Origin: Branchiibius cervicis
GTDB taxonomy: Bacteria; Actinomycetota; Actinomycetes; Actinomycetales; Dermatophilaceae
DNA: 64,000 nt
NCBI RefSeq assembly: GCF_042661605.1
Contig: NZ_JBHSWJ010000002.1
Coordinates: 2,480,001-2,544,000 of the forward strand
Direction of reading: 5' to 3'
Positions 18,832-26,960 of this stretch are shown here, in pieces. The position numbers and the translations under genes are program-made. The notes under the pieces are model-generated. The model worked only from the letters and a program-made list of their open reading frames with translations. It was not told the DNA's origin and searched no databases. How positions within the stretch are numbered: position 1 is the stretch's first letter; each line of letters opens with the position of its first letter.

Positions 18832-19926
18832 TCAACCGCTCTCGGCAAGCCGCCGGGTATAGTCCTCGATCTTGCCGTCGATCACCTCCAGTGAGGTCGC
18901 CCACTCGGCGATCTGGTCGCGCACATGGTCTCGGTGTCGGCGCAACAGCTCCAGACGCTCGATAACCCCGCCCGGGTCGGCGGCGACCCAGCGGGTGAAT
19001 TCGGCGATGGTTGCCAGGGGCATGCCGGTGCTGCGCAGATGCAACAACACCTCGATGAGATGTACGTCGCTGGCCCCGACGACCGGCACCACAGGGTCAC
19101 GGCGTCCCACCATCCAGGCGAGAACCACCTGCCCACGTGTCATCTCCTGTGCCGAGCCGACCGTCACGAGAGCCGAGCGGCCCGGGCTCCCCGCGACGTA
19201 CTGCTCAGGCACCGGCCGATCATCGCGGTCGTAGGCTCCGCCGAGCAGCGGCGAATAGCCCAGGGCCGTCACGCGGTGCGCGGCGCACAGCGCCATCACT
19301 TCGTCATCGAGCAAGACGTGCGGCGCCAGATCCGCTCCCGACGTGGGTCGCAGATAGGTGAACCGTGACTGCAATGCCGAATACCGATGGCGCGCAGGCA
19401 CCGACATCGCTTCGGTGAGTCGGGACGCTGTCAGGTTGGACGCGGCGATCTCACGGACCTTCCCCTCGCCGACGAGTTCACCCAACGCGCCAATCGTCTC
19501 GGCCAAGGGCACGTCACGGTCGTCGATATGCGCGTAGAGGACCTCGACGTGGTCCACCTGCAGACGTCGTAACGAGTCGTGGACCTGCCTTCGGATAGCG
19601 GCGCGAGACAGGCCGTACACGTGGTCCAGGCCACCATCGGTGCTGACCGGCCGAGCACCGACCTTGGTCGCGAGCGCCACCTTCGCTCGCGCAGCGCTCC
19701 CGCGAGACGTGAGCCACCGCCCGATGGTCGACTCCGACTCATCGCCCACGCCACCGGCCCAGAACGCGTAGTTGTTCGCCGTATCCCAGAACCGCGCCCC
19801 CAGGTCGTACGCCGCGTCCAAACAAGCCACCGCCGCCGCCTCTGCGACGGCGGTGCCGAAGTACATCGTTCCCAGAGCCATCGACGGGATCCGCAGATCG
19901 CCGATCCGGAATTCAGTACGTGCCAT
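18832..19926 (-). CDS. Aldo/keto reductase with a MerR-like C-terminal segment
   Basis: 364 residues in one open frame. Residues 1-285 are an aldo/keto reductase: LGTMYFGT, the catalytic region FWDTANNYAFW (Asp and Tyr), ALATKVGARP (Lys), LRRLQVDHVEVLYAHIDDRDVP, IAASNLTA and DPVVPVVGAS. From about residue 290 the sequence changes to LRSTGMPLATIAEFTRWVAA and LELLRRHRDHVRDQIAEW, then LEVIDGKIEDYTRRL. This matches the second half of MerR-family regulators (wing and dimerisation helix) without the N-terminal HTH. It looks like a fusion of neighbouring genes by an internal deletion, or a real two-part protein. AGGAG precedes the ATG. Confidence 0.75.
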   Translation of the reverse strand: MARTEFRIGDLRIPSMALGTMYFGTAVAEAAAVACLDAAYDLGARFWDTANNYAFWAGGVGDESESTIGRWLTSRGSAARAKVALATKVGARPVSTDGGLDHVYGLSRAAIRRQVHDSLRRLQVDHVEVLYAHIDDRDVPLAETIGALGELVGEGKVREIAASNLTASRLTEAMSVPARHRYSALQSRFTYLRPTSGADLAPHVLLDDEVMALCAAHRVTALGYSPLLGGAYDRDDRPVPEQYVAGSPGRSALVTVGSAQEMTRGQVVLAWMVGRRDPVVPVVGASDVHLIEVLLHLRSTGMPLATIAEFTRWVAADPGGVIERLELLRRHRDHVRDQIAEWATSLEVIDGKIEDYTRRLAESG

Positions 19927-20085
19927 GACTCCTACCTCAGCAGTTGGACCATGGTCCAGGTCAAGCACACGTGCCGGATCTGCTTCGTCACCGACTTCAT
20001 GCTGACTGGCTGCCGAGCCTGCGCCCGAGCCGACCTCGTGGTGGCGGCGCCGACTCGTCAGCTGAACGCAGCGTCCGCCGCAGGT

Positions 20086-20649
20086 TCAGATGACTCCGGT
20101 GTGATCCAGCACGATCCGTAGACCGATCCCGATCAAGATCAGTCCACCGAGGATCTCCGCCGGTTTGCCCAGCCACGACCCGACCGATCGACCGAGGCGG
20201 ACACCGACCAGCGAGATCACGAAGGTGACCCCACCGATCAGGGCCAATGCAACCGGCAGATTCACCGACAACGCCGCAAAGCTCACCCCGACCGCGAGCG
20301 CGTCGATACTCGTCGCCACCGCCAGGATCAGGAGACCTCGCAGGTCCAGATCCGAGTCCTCGTCGTCCTCGCCGCTATCGTGAAACGCCTCCCACAGCAT
20401 CTTTCCGCCGATGACCGCGAGCAATCCGAAGGCGATCCAGTGGTCGACTCCACTGATCGCCTCCGCGAATCCGCGACCGAGCAGCCAGCCGAGCAGTGGC
20501 ATGACGGCCTGGAACACGCCGAACAAGCCGGCAATGACCAGCGCGTGCCGCCAGCGGAACGGTCGCATGGTGACGCCTTGCGACAAGGCGACGGCAAATG
20601 CGTCGGCAGAGACGCCGATAGCGATCAACAAGATTTCCAGCAGGGACAC
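20086..20649 (-). CDS. mntP: Manganese efflux pump MntP
   Basis: 187-residue inner-membrane protein with six predicted helices in two repeats. ILLIAIGVSADAFAVALSQG and ILAVATSIDALAVGVSFAAL each carry the conserved Asp of the family, and an acidic loop (GEDDEDSDLDL) separates the halves. It exports Mn2+ and protects against manganese excess. Its leader contains a yybP-ykoY-type manganese riboswitch, giving a direct Mn2+-responsive control. The start is a GTG. It lies downstream of the encapsulin operon. Confidence 0.9.
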   Translation of the reverse strand: MSLLEILLIAIGVSADAFAVALSQGVTMRPFRWRHALVIAGLFGVFQAVMPLLGWLLGRGFAEAISGVDHWIAFGLLAVIGGKMLWEAFHDSGEDDEDSDLDLRGLLILAVATSIDALAVGVSFAALSVNLPVALALIGGVTFVISLVGVRLGRSVGSWLGKPAEILGGLILIGIGLRIVLDHTGVI

Positions 20650-20689
20650 ACGGGGCCTTCCGATGATGGCCGAGACGCCTATGAAGACA

Positions 20690-20817
20690 CTTCGGCACGT
20701 GAACAGTGCCGAAGGTCTCGCTCGTCCGCATCATCGCGGATGGCATCCCGGGAGGCCGTGGCCTCCAGCATGTCGAGATACCGCCGGACCCGAAGGACCG
20801 GGAACTACTCCCCTTCG
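20690..20817 (-). ncRNA. yybP-ykoY (manganese) riboswitch upstream of mntP
   Basis: On the minus strand the leader begins with GGGGAGTAGTTCC (20801-20813), the conserved 5' element of yybP-ykoY aptamers. It ends with CGAGACCTTCGGCAC (near 20706-20720), the conserved 3' GAGACC element. Between them are G/C-rich helices. Immediately after, CTTCGGCAC and GTGCCGAAG form a 9-bp hairpin (20690-20714) that overlaps the 3' element, as expected for an expression platform. In other bacteria this class senses Mn2+ and turns on mntP. Recognised by motifs only; no covariance search was run. Confidence 0.8.
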
Positions 20818-20837
20818 CTGTGGGCCAGTATGCCAGT

Positions 20838-21638
20838 TCAGCGGTGCAGGACGACGCTGGCTTCGGAGGTGTGCACCAGGAAGGTGAAGGACTCCTGCAG
20901 GTAGAGCTGGATCTGCTGGGCGTCGTGCGATAGGTAGCCGATCGACAGGTCCTGCCCCAGTTGCAGCGTGAAGTCACCACCCCGGTCGGTGACCAGCAGC
21001 GCATCCTCGACGCCCGGGGCCCAGATGATCTTGCCGTCACCGAGGATGCGCGCAATGTGGTCACGGATCGGGTAGCCGTGGTCGGTGGTTTCGGCGACAT
21101 CGGTGTAGAGATCGTCGTTCAGGACCAGGAAGTAGTCGCCTTCAACACCGGCCAGCCGCAATGTGTTCATCGCTTGCGCGACGGCCGCTGGGAAGTCCTC
21201 GACCTTCGCGGGCAGCGGGACGGCGGCGTTCGAACTGGCCGGAGCGATGCCCTCGATGCCGGCCGACTGCGAGCCATGGAAGATCGCGTGATCCTCAGCG
21301 GTCGCGATCAGCGTCGCCGCGTCCTTGACCGGCTGCCAGTCGGAGTCCTGAGCGCCCCTGTCGACGTCATCGACCGCGGAGCGCTCGACAAAGAAGGGCA
21401 CCCGCAGCTCCAGTGTCGGCAGCACGATCCGCTGTCGCGCGCTGACGCCCTCGATCGGTGCTTCCACCGGGCGGATGTGCCCGGTGCCGGCCGCAGAGTA
21501 TTCCAGGCCAGCAGGATCAGGTACGTCGACCACTCGCCGCCCGGCGATGCGTTCGGTGAACGTGCGGCGGGCTTCGTCGTCGATCTCTTGCCACGCCGCC
21601 GCCGAGATCGGAGCGAGCTCACGGTGCAGGTTGTTCAT
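20838..21638 (-). CDS. Family 1 encapsulin shell protein
   Basis: 266-residue HK97-fold shell protein that self-assembles into a protein nanocompartment. NNLHRELAPISAAAWQEIDDEARRTFTERIAGRRVVDV is the usual N-terminus, VEAPIEGVSARQRIVLPTLELRVPF and the C-terminal IGYLSHDAQQIQLYLQESFTFLV are hallmark regions. The cargo peroxidase gene ends 16 bp upstream on the same strand and encodes a shell-targeting tail, so the two genes form an operon. Confidence 0.93.
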   Translation of the reverse strand: MNNLHRELAPISAAAWQEIDDEARRTFTERIAGRRVVDVPDPAGLEYSAAGTGHIRPVEAPIEGVSARQRIVLPTLELRVPFFVERSAVDDVDRGAQDSDWQPVKDAATLIATAEDHAIFHGSQSAGIEGIAPASSNAAVPLPAKVEDFPAAVAQAMNTLRLAGVEGDYFLVLNDDLYTDVAETTDHGYPIRDHIARILGDGKIIWAPGVEDALLVTDRGGDFTLQLGQDLSIGYLSHDAQQIQLYLQESFTFLVHTSEASVVLHR

Positions 21639-21654
21639 GACTGACCTTCTGTCG

Positions 21655-22620
21655 TTACTTGAGGCTTCCGATGCGGAGCGAACCGTCCGGTGTCGAAGGC
21701 GAATCAGGCTGAGCTTCCAGGAAGTCTGCGGTGGGAACGAAGAACAGGTTGCCGGTCAGGACCGTGGAGAAATCCAGGATCCGATCGTAATTGCCGGGCG
21801 GGTCACCGATGAACATGTTGCGCAGCATCTGTTCGATCACATCCGGGGTTTTCGCATAACCGATGAAGTAAGTCCCGAACGACCCGTCGGCGATATTGCC
21901 GAACACCATGTTGTCCCGCACGATGTCGAGTTCGTTGCCGTCCTCGTCCTCGATCACGTTCAGGGCGATGTGGGAGTTCTTCGGTTTGATGCTGTCCGGC
22001 ATCTCGATGTCGTCGACCTTCGAACGACCGATGACGCGTTCCTGCTCCTCGACACTGTTCGCCTGCCAGGCCGCCATATCGTGCACGTACTTCTGAACGA
22101 TCACATAACTGCTTCCAGCAAACGACGGGTCTTCCTCACCTACCACCACGGCCGCGACCGCGTCTTCGTCGTCGGGGTTCTCGGTGCCATCAACGAAGCC
22201 GAGGACGTCGCGCTGGTCGAAATACTTGAAGGCGTGCACCTCATCGACGACCGTCGCCAGGCCCGACAACCGTAGGCCGATCTGCCGGGCCAGTTCGAAG
22301 CACAGATCCATCCGCCGTGCGCGCAGATGGAAGAGCAGGTCACCAGGAGTCGCGATGGCAGTGTGCTTGGACCCGGCCAGTTCCTGGAACGGATGCAACC
22401 CGGCAGGTCTCGGTTCGCCGTACAGGCCATCCCAGATCCGCGCGCCCACTCCCGCCACGCATGTCAGGCGGTCCCCCGGCGAGCGGAACGCCACTGCCCG
22501 CGTCAGCCCGGCCAGATCAGCCAACAGGTCGCGCACCCCGTCGACGCCGCCGTCATCGACGGTCGCGACCAGGAAGATGGCGGCCGTCGCCGGCTCGGCA
22601 AGGACATGTTGGGAGGCCAC
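21655..22620 (-). CDS. DyP-type peroxidase, encapsulin cargo
   Basis: 321-residue dye-decolourising haem peroxidase. GFVDGTENPDDE is the DyP GxxDG motif with the distal Asp; the proximal His lies in PKNSHIALNV; a conserved Arg precedes FGTYFIGYAKTPDVIEQML. The C-terminus DGSLRIGSLK matches the encapsulin cargo-loading peptide, after a flexible Pro/Ser linker. It should sit inside the encapsulin made by the next gene and act against oxidative stress. The start is a GTG. Confidence 0.92.
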   Translation of the reverse strand: MASQHVLAEPATAAIFLVATVDDGGVDGVRDLLADLAGLTRAVAFRSPGDRLTCVAGVGARIWDGLYGEPRPAGLHPFQELAGSKHTAIATPGDLLFHLRARRMDLCFELARQIGLRLSGLATVVDEVHAFKYFDQRDVLGFVDGTENPDDEDAVAAVVVGEEDPSFAGSSYVIVQKYVHDMAAWQANSVEEQERVIGRSKVDDIEMPDSIKPKNSHIALNVIEDEDGNELDIVRDNMVFGNIADGSFGTYFIGYAKTPDVIEQMLRNMFIGDPPGNYDRILDFSTVLTGNLFFVPTADFLEAQPDSPSTPDGSLRIGSLK

Positions 22621-22640
22621 GCGTCGACTCTACCGAGCGG

Positions 22641-23171
22641 TCATCCGTACGGCACGTCCCAGGCACTGATGTCGACCGGCGCGGAGTCCTGGAAACCCGT
22701 TAGCGAGAACACGACTCGCGCAATCGTGGGTCTGGCTCGGCCCGCCCATTTCAGGAAGTAGTTCTGCCCGGTCGGCGTCGGGTTGACCAACGCCGTAGAC
22801 GCATAGTTGCCGCGCGCAACGGGTTGCGTGAAGGTGTGGGTTGCCAACGAGCCGCTGCTGGTGTGGGTCCAGCCGATCGGCACGTTATTGACTTCGTACG
22901 GCGAGGCCCGCAACGGGTTGTCGATCAACAGACTCACGGCGGCGGTCAACGTGGCGGCCACCGGCACTCGGACATCGGAGGCGACCGTCACCCCGAGTCG
23001 CAGATACACAGTCGAGCCGCCGATGTCCTTCACCGAAGACGTGTCGGAGGCATTGAGATGGCCTAGGTAGACCACCGGACTCGCGGTCGCTGCGGGTGCA
23101 GCGACCGCGGCGACCACGGCGGGCATCGACCACGTGGCCGCCCGCACCAGATCACGACGGGATGCGCTCAC
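22641..23171 (-). CDS. Tat-signal secreted protein of unknown function
   Basis: 176 residues beginning with a twin-arginine signal (SRRDLVRAATWSMPAVVAAVAAPAATAS). The rest is Ser/Thr/Val-rich, beta-sandwich-like, with no recognised catalytic motif and no visible lipobox. Its stop is 20 bp from the DyP peroxidase start, so it may be the first gene of the peroxidase-encapsulin operon; any functional link is unproven. Confidence 0.65.
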   Translation of the reverse strand: MSASRRDLVRAATWSMPAVVAAVAAPAATASPVVYLGHLNASDTSSVKDIGGSTVYLRLGVTVASDVRVPVAATLTAAVSLLIDNPLRASPYEVNNVPIGWTHTSSGSLATHTFTQPVARGNYASTALVNPTPTGQNYFLKWAGRARPTIARVVFSLTGFQDSAPVDISAWDVPYG

Positions 23172-23205
23172 CCGATCGAGAGTAGTGCGCCAGGGCAGTG
23201 GGGAT

Positions 23206-24960
23206 CTAGCGTCGCCCGACGAACCAGCGTCGGATCAACTCGATCCGCTTGTCCACATCCTCGGTCGAAGCACGGTCCAGTGCGGGTCCGCCACTAGTGG
23301 AACGCAATTCGGCGTGAATGAGTGCGTGCGCCGTCCCTGTCTTGCGGGCGTACGCCGCGACCAGGGAGTTCAGTTCCTTACGTTTGGCCGCCAGCGCGCG
23401 ATGGGCCGCCAGGGGCTCCGGCCCGTCGTGATGGCGTTTGCGACTGGCCGCTTCTTGGCGCGACTGCCGCTGGCGCAGCAGGTGGGCCACCTGGTCGGGC
23501 TCGAGTAGACCGGGCAGGCCAAGGTAGGCCTCCTCCTCGTCGCTGCCGGCGTGTGCCGCCAGACCGAACTGCTGCGCATCGAAGAGGACGTGATCGAACT
23601 CCGCCTTCGACTCCAATGCTTCGAACGCGAATTCACCGCTGTCGGAGGCTTTTTCAGCCGAATTTGCGTCAGCCATCTCCTCCTCGGACTCGGCCCACAC
23701 GTCCTCGCCCGCTGCGCGTGGCCGGTCCAGTGCGTGATCGCGCTGCTCCTCCATCAGCGCCGCGAGGCGTAGCACCGGTGGGACGCTGGGCAGGAAGACC
23801 GAGGCGACCTCGCCCCGCCGGCGAGCCCGCACGAAACGTCCGACGGCCTGCGCGAAGTACAGCGGGGTGGATGCCGACGTGGCGTAGACCCCGACGCACA
23901 GCCGCGGGACGTCGACACCTTCGGAGACCATGCGCACCGCAACCATCCAGCGATCCTCGGACTGCGCGAACTGCTCGATGCGGCTGGAGGATCCTGCGTC
24001 GTCGGACAGCACCACGGTGGGCCGCTCACCTGTGATGTCGGTCAAGATCCGTGAATAGGCCCGCGCAGCAGTCTGATTGGATGCAATCACGAGGCCGCCC
24101 GCATCCGGCACGTGTCGTCGTACCTCAGTCAGCCGCTTGTCCGCCGCCCGCAGCACCGCCGGGATCCACTCCCCTGTCGGATCCAGCGCGGTCCGCCAGG
24201 CAGCGGCGGTTACATCCTTGGTCACCGGCTCGCCGAGCCGGATGCTGACCTCGTCACCGGCCTTGGTCCGCCAACGCATCGACCCGCCGTACGCCATGAA
24301 CAGCACGGGACGCACGACCCCGTCACGCAGGGCGTCACCGTAGCCGTAGGTGAAGTCGCTCGCTGACCGGCGGATGCCGTCGGCCCCCTCCTCGTAGCGC
24401 ACGAACGGGATGGGGTGGGTGTCGGACCGGAACGGGGTACCGGTCAGGGCGATGCGCCGGTACGCCGGGTCGAACGCCTCGCGCAGGCCATCACCCCAGG
24501 ATTTGTTCTCTCCGCCGTGATGGATCTCATCCAGAATCACCAGGGTCCGCCGCCGGGCGGTGCGGATCCGGTGCAGCGCGGGGCGCATCGAGACACCGGC
24601 GTACGTCACCGCCACCCCGTGGAATCCCTTGGCATGCTCCTCCTGGGCGTTGGTGAACCGCGGGTCGAGGTGGATGCCGGCCCGTGCGGCGGCGTCGGCC
24701 CACTGCGTCTTGAGGTGTTCGGTGGGCGCGACGACAGTGATCTGCTCGATCTCGCCCTCCCGCAGCAGGCGCGCCGCCAGCGTGAGCGCGAAGGTCGTCT
24801 TGCCTGCGCCCGGAGTCGCGACCGCCAGGTAATCCCGCGGATTGTCGCCGAAGTACTCCTCCAGTGCGGCGTGCTGCCAGGCCCGCAGTTTGGCGGCAGT
24901 GCCCCAGGGCGCCCGGTCCGGGAACGCCGGCGGCAGATGCGAGGCGGCCCAGGTGCTCAT
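23206..24960 (-). CDS. DEAD/DEAH-box superfamily 2 helicase
   Basis: 584 residues. Motif I ATPGAGKTTFALTLA near residue 50, motif Ia VVAPTEHLKTQW, motif II LDEIHHGG, motif III ALTGTPFRSDT, and in the second RecA domain MVSEGVDVPRL and AQAVGRFVRARRRGE (motif VI). The arrangement is that of the RAD25/XPB-like and type III restriction-like SF2 group. The C-terminal 180 residues are acidic then basic, without a recognised nuclease domain. Common in actinobacteria; role in DNA repair or processing presumed. The start ATG lies 12 bp from the next gene's stop. Confidence 0.85.
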   Translation of the reverse strand: MSTWAASHLPPAFPDRAPWGTAAKLRAWQHAALEEYFGDNPRDYLAVATPGAGKTTFALTLAARLLREGEIEQITVVAPTEHLKTQWADAAARAGIHLDPRFTNAQEEHAKGFHGVAVTYAGVSMRPALHRIRTARRRTLVILDEIHHGGENKSWGDGLREAFDPAYRRIALTGTPFRSDTHPIPFVRYEEGADGIRRSASDFTYGYGDALRDGVVRPVLFMAYGGSMRWRTKAGDEVSIRLGEPVTKDVTAAAWRTALDPTGEWIPAVLRAADKRLTEVRRHVPDAGGLVIASNQTAARAYSRILTDITGERPTVVLSDDAGSSSRIEQFAQSEDRWMVAVRMVSEGVDVPRLCVGVYATSASTPLYFAQAVGRFVRARRRGEVASVFLPSVPPVLRLAALMEEQRDHALDRPRAAGEDVWAESEEEMADANSAEKASDSGEFAFEALESKAEFDHVLFDAQQFGLAAHAGSDEEEAYLGLPGLLEPDQVAHLLRQRQSRQEAASRKRHHDGPEPLAAHRALAAKRKELNSLVAAYARKTGTAHALIHAELRSTSGGPALDRASTEDVDKRIELIRRWFVGRR

Positions 24961-24972
24961 AGGCCGTCCAGC

Positions 24973-25653
24973 TTAAGGGAGCACTCCCAGCAGGTCGGCA
25001 ACGCTGTCGATGACCGCGTCCGCCCCCGCGTCGCTCAGGGTCTTCCCGTCGGTCTCACCGCTGCGCACGCCCACGACCAGACCGGCCCCAGCAGCCCGTC
25101 CCGCACCGATGTCGCGGACGGTGTCCCCGACGGCCGCCACCAAAGTCGGGTCGGCCACGCCGAGCAACTGCATGGCCCGCTGGATCATCGCCGGAGACGG
25201 CCGTCCGGCGTCCACGTCGTCGACACAGACCACGGCGTCCAGGGTGCTGCCGTCCCACCCGACCGCCGCCAGCACCTGCTCGACGACCGGGCGGTCGAAT
25301 CCGGTCGTCAACGCGACCTTGACACCCCGATCGCGCAAGGCGCTGAACAGCTGGACGACGCCCGGCATGGGCGTGGGTGGATTCTGCACGTACGCCGTGT
25401 CCAGCCGGGAGCGGAAATCGGCAAATCCCGCTTCGATCAGCTCCGGATCGGCTTGAATCCCGCTGGCCGCGAGCAGCCCGCGGATAGCGGCCCTCTTGTC
25501 CGCACCCATCCAGCTCTCGATCTGCTCGGCGGTGGGCTCGGCTCCCAGCGCCCGAACCGCTTCCTCGAGAGCGACGTAGACCTGACCGCCTTCCTGCACC
25601 GTCGTGCCGGCGATGTCGAAGGCGACCAGTTCGATTGCGGAGGAGTTCGTCAC
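24973..25653 (-). CDS. Phosphonatase-like HAD hydrolase
   Basis: 226-residue HAD enzyme: motif I FDIAGTTVQEGG, an alpha-helical cap including ESWMGADKRAAIRGLL, motif II LTTGFDR, and motif IV AAVGDTVRDIGAGRAAGAG with the Lys/Arg-containing DAGRPSPAMI. The AGTT form of motif I and cap resemble the phosphonatase-like (PhnX-related) family that travels with an FAD oxidoreductase in aminophosphonate loci. That FAD gene is divergent, 180 bp away. The start is GTG 25653 or ATG 25674. Confidence 0.8.
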   Translation of the reverse strand: MTNSSAIELVAFDIAGTTVQEGGQVYVALEEAVRALGAEPTAEQIESWMGADKRAAIRGLLAASGIQADPELIEAGFADFRSRLDTAYVQNPPTPMPGVVQLFSALRDRGVKVALTTGFDRPVVEQVLAAVGWDGSTLDAVVCVDDVDAGRPSPAMIQRAMQLLGVADPTLVAAVGDTVRDIGAGRAAGAGLVVGVRSGETDGKTLSDAGADAVIDSVADLLGVLP

Positions 25654-25832
25654 AACGGCTAAGCCTACGGCCATCCGGCACGAGCCCGTAAGGTCGCGGC
25701 GTTGTCCAACATGGCCGCCAGATGAACGAATGACGCACTGTCGTAACGTAATTCATCCAGTCAGTGAACGCTTGCTGGGAAATCCCTGACCGGGTTGACG
25801 GGCACCGGAACCCATGGCGCACTGGCACCGTG

Positions 25833-26960
25833 ATGACAGCCGATCTGGTCGTGGTGGGTGCGGGCATCGTCGGACTGGCCCACGCCTACCACGCCGTCCG
25901 CAAGGGCCTCCGTGTCGTCGTCATCGACCGCGACGCGCGCGCAGTCGGGGCGTCGGTCCGCAACTTCGGACACTGCTGCATCACGGTGCAGGACGGCGAT
26001 GCATTGCACTACGCCCAACGTGGTCGCCAGCACTGGCTCGACGTCGCCGAGGCGGCCGGATTCTGGGCACGCGAGGCCGGCACCCTTGTGGTGGCTCGCC
26101 ATGAGGACGAGTGGGCGGTGCTGAAGGATCTCCGGGCTGCACGCGGTCCGGACGCGGTCCAGCTGCTCGATCCCCCTGCGGTACAACGGCTTGCGCCGGT
26201 GCACGAGACGATCGGCGGGGCGCTCCTGCCGGGCGATCTACGCGTAGACCCGCGAGCCGCCGTACCCGCGATCGCTCACTGGCTGAGCCGCCAGGGGGTG
26301 ACCTTCAGATGGTCGACTGCCGTGCACGCGGTGGACAAGGGTGTGGTGACCACCAGTCGGGGACCCGTCGAAGCACGGGCGGTCGTGGTGGCGGTCAACC
26401 ACGATGTCGACCGTGTCTTCCCCGGCCTGGCTGCATCGATCAAACGCTGTTCGCTGCACATGCTGCAGATCCGGCCGCACCGGGACATCTCGGTCCGCCC
26501 TGCCGTACTCACCGGCCACTCGATGCTGCGCTACGCCGGCTTCGGCGTCAGCCCTTCGTTGGCGCAGGTCCGGGCGCGTATCGCCCGTGACCAACCCGAC
26601 GCAGCCGCAGCAGGACTGAACCTGATGCTCACCCAGCGCCCGGACGGTGATCTGGTCATCGGTGACACGCACAGCTATGACGACGTGCCCGATGTGTTCG
26701 CCCGAGAACCCTGGGATGCCCTGATAATAAACAAGATTCGAGATCTTCTGGATATCGGCGACTTCGATGTCCGGTACCGCTGGCAAGGCGTCTACGCGTC
26801 AGCCACCGACCCCTTCCTGGTCGCCCAGCCGTCGCCCGGCGTTCACGTTGTCAGTGTCACATCGGGCATCGGTATGACCACCTCATTCGGACTGGCGGCG
26901 GACGTCGTCGACCAGTTGTCGCCGGCGCTTGCCGGCACCCCTCTGACAGAAGGTACGTAA
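25833..26960 (+). CDS. FAD-dependent oxidoreductase of phosphonate-type loci
   Basis: 375-residue DAO-type flavoprotein. LVVVGAGIVGLAHAYHAVRKGLRVVVIDRD is the N-terminal FAD-binding beta-alpha-beta unit, SVRNFGHCC follows, and VTSGIGMTTSFGLAADV near the end closes the FAD site. It matches the family found with phosphonatase-like hydrolases and aminoethylphosphonate importers; characterised relatives oxidatively release 2-aminoethylphosphonate from N-alkylated forms. The next gene starts within its stop (TAATG), so it heads the transporter operon. Confidence 0.82.
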   Translation: MTADLVVVGAGIVGLAHAYHAVRKGLRVVVIDRDARAVGASVRNFGHCCITVQDGDALHYAQRGRQHWLDVAEAAGFWAREAGTLVVARHEDEWAVLKDLRAARGPDAVQLLDPPAVQRLAPVHETIGGALLPGDLRVDPRAAVPAIAHWLSRQGVTFRWSTAVHAVDKGVVTTSRGPVEARAVVVAVNHDVDRVFPGLAASIKRCSLHMLQIRPHRDISVRPAVLTGHSMLRYAGFGVSPSLAQVRARIARDQPDAAAAGLNLMLTQRPDGDLVIGDTHSYDDVPDVFAREPWDALIINKIRDLLDIGDFDVRYRWQGVYASATDPFLVAQPSPGVHVVSVTSGIGMTTSFGLAADVVDQLSPALAGTPLTEGT

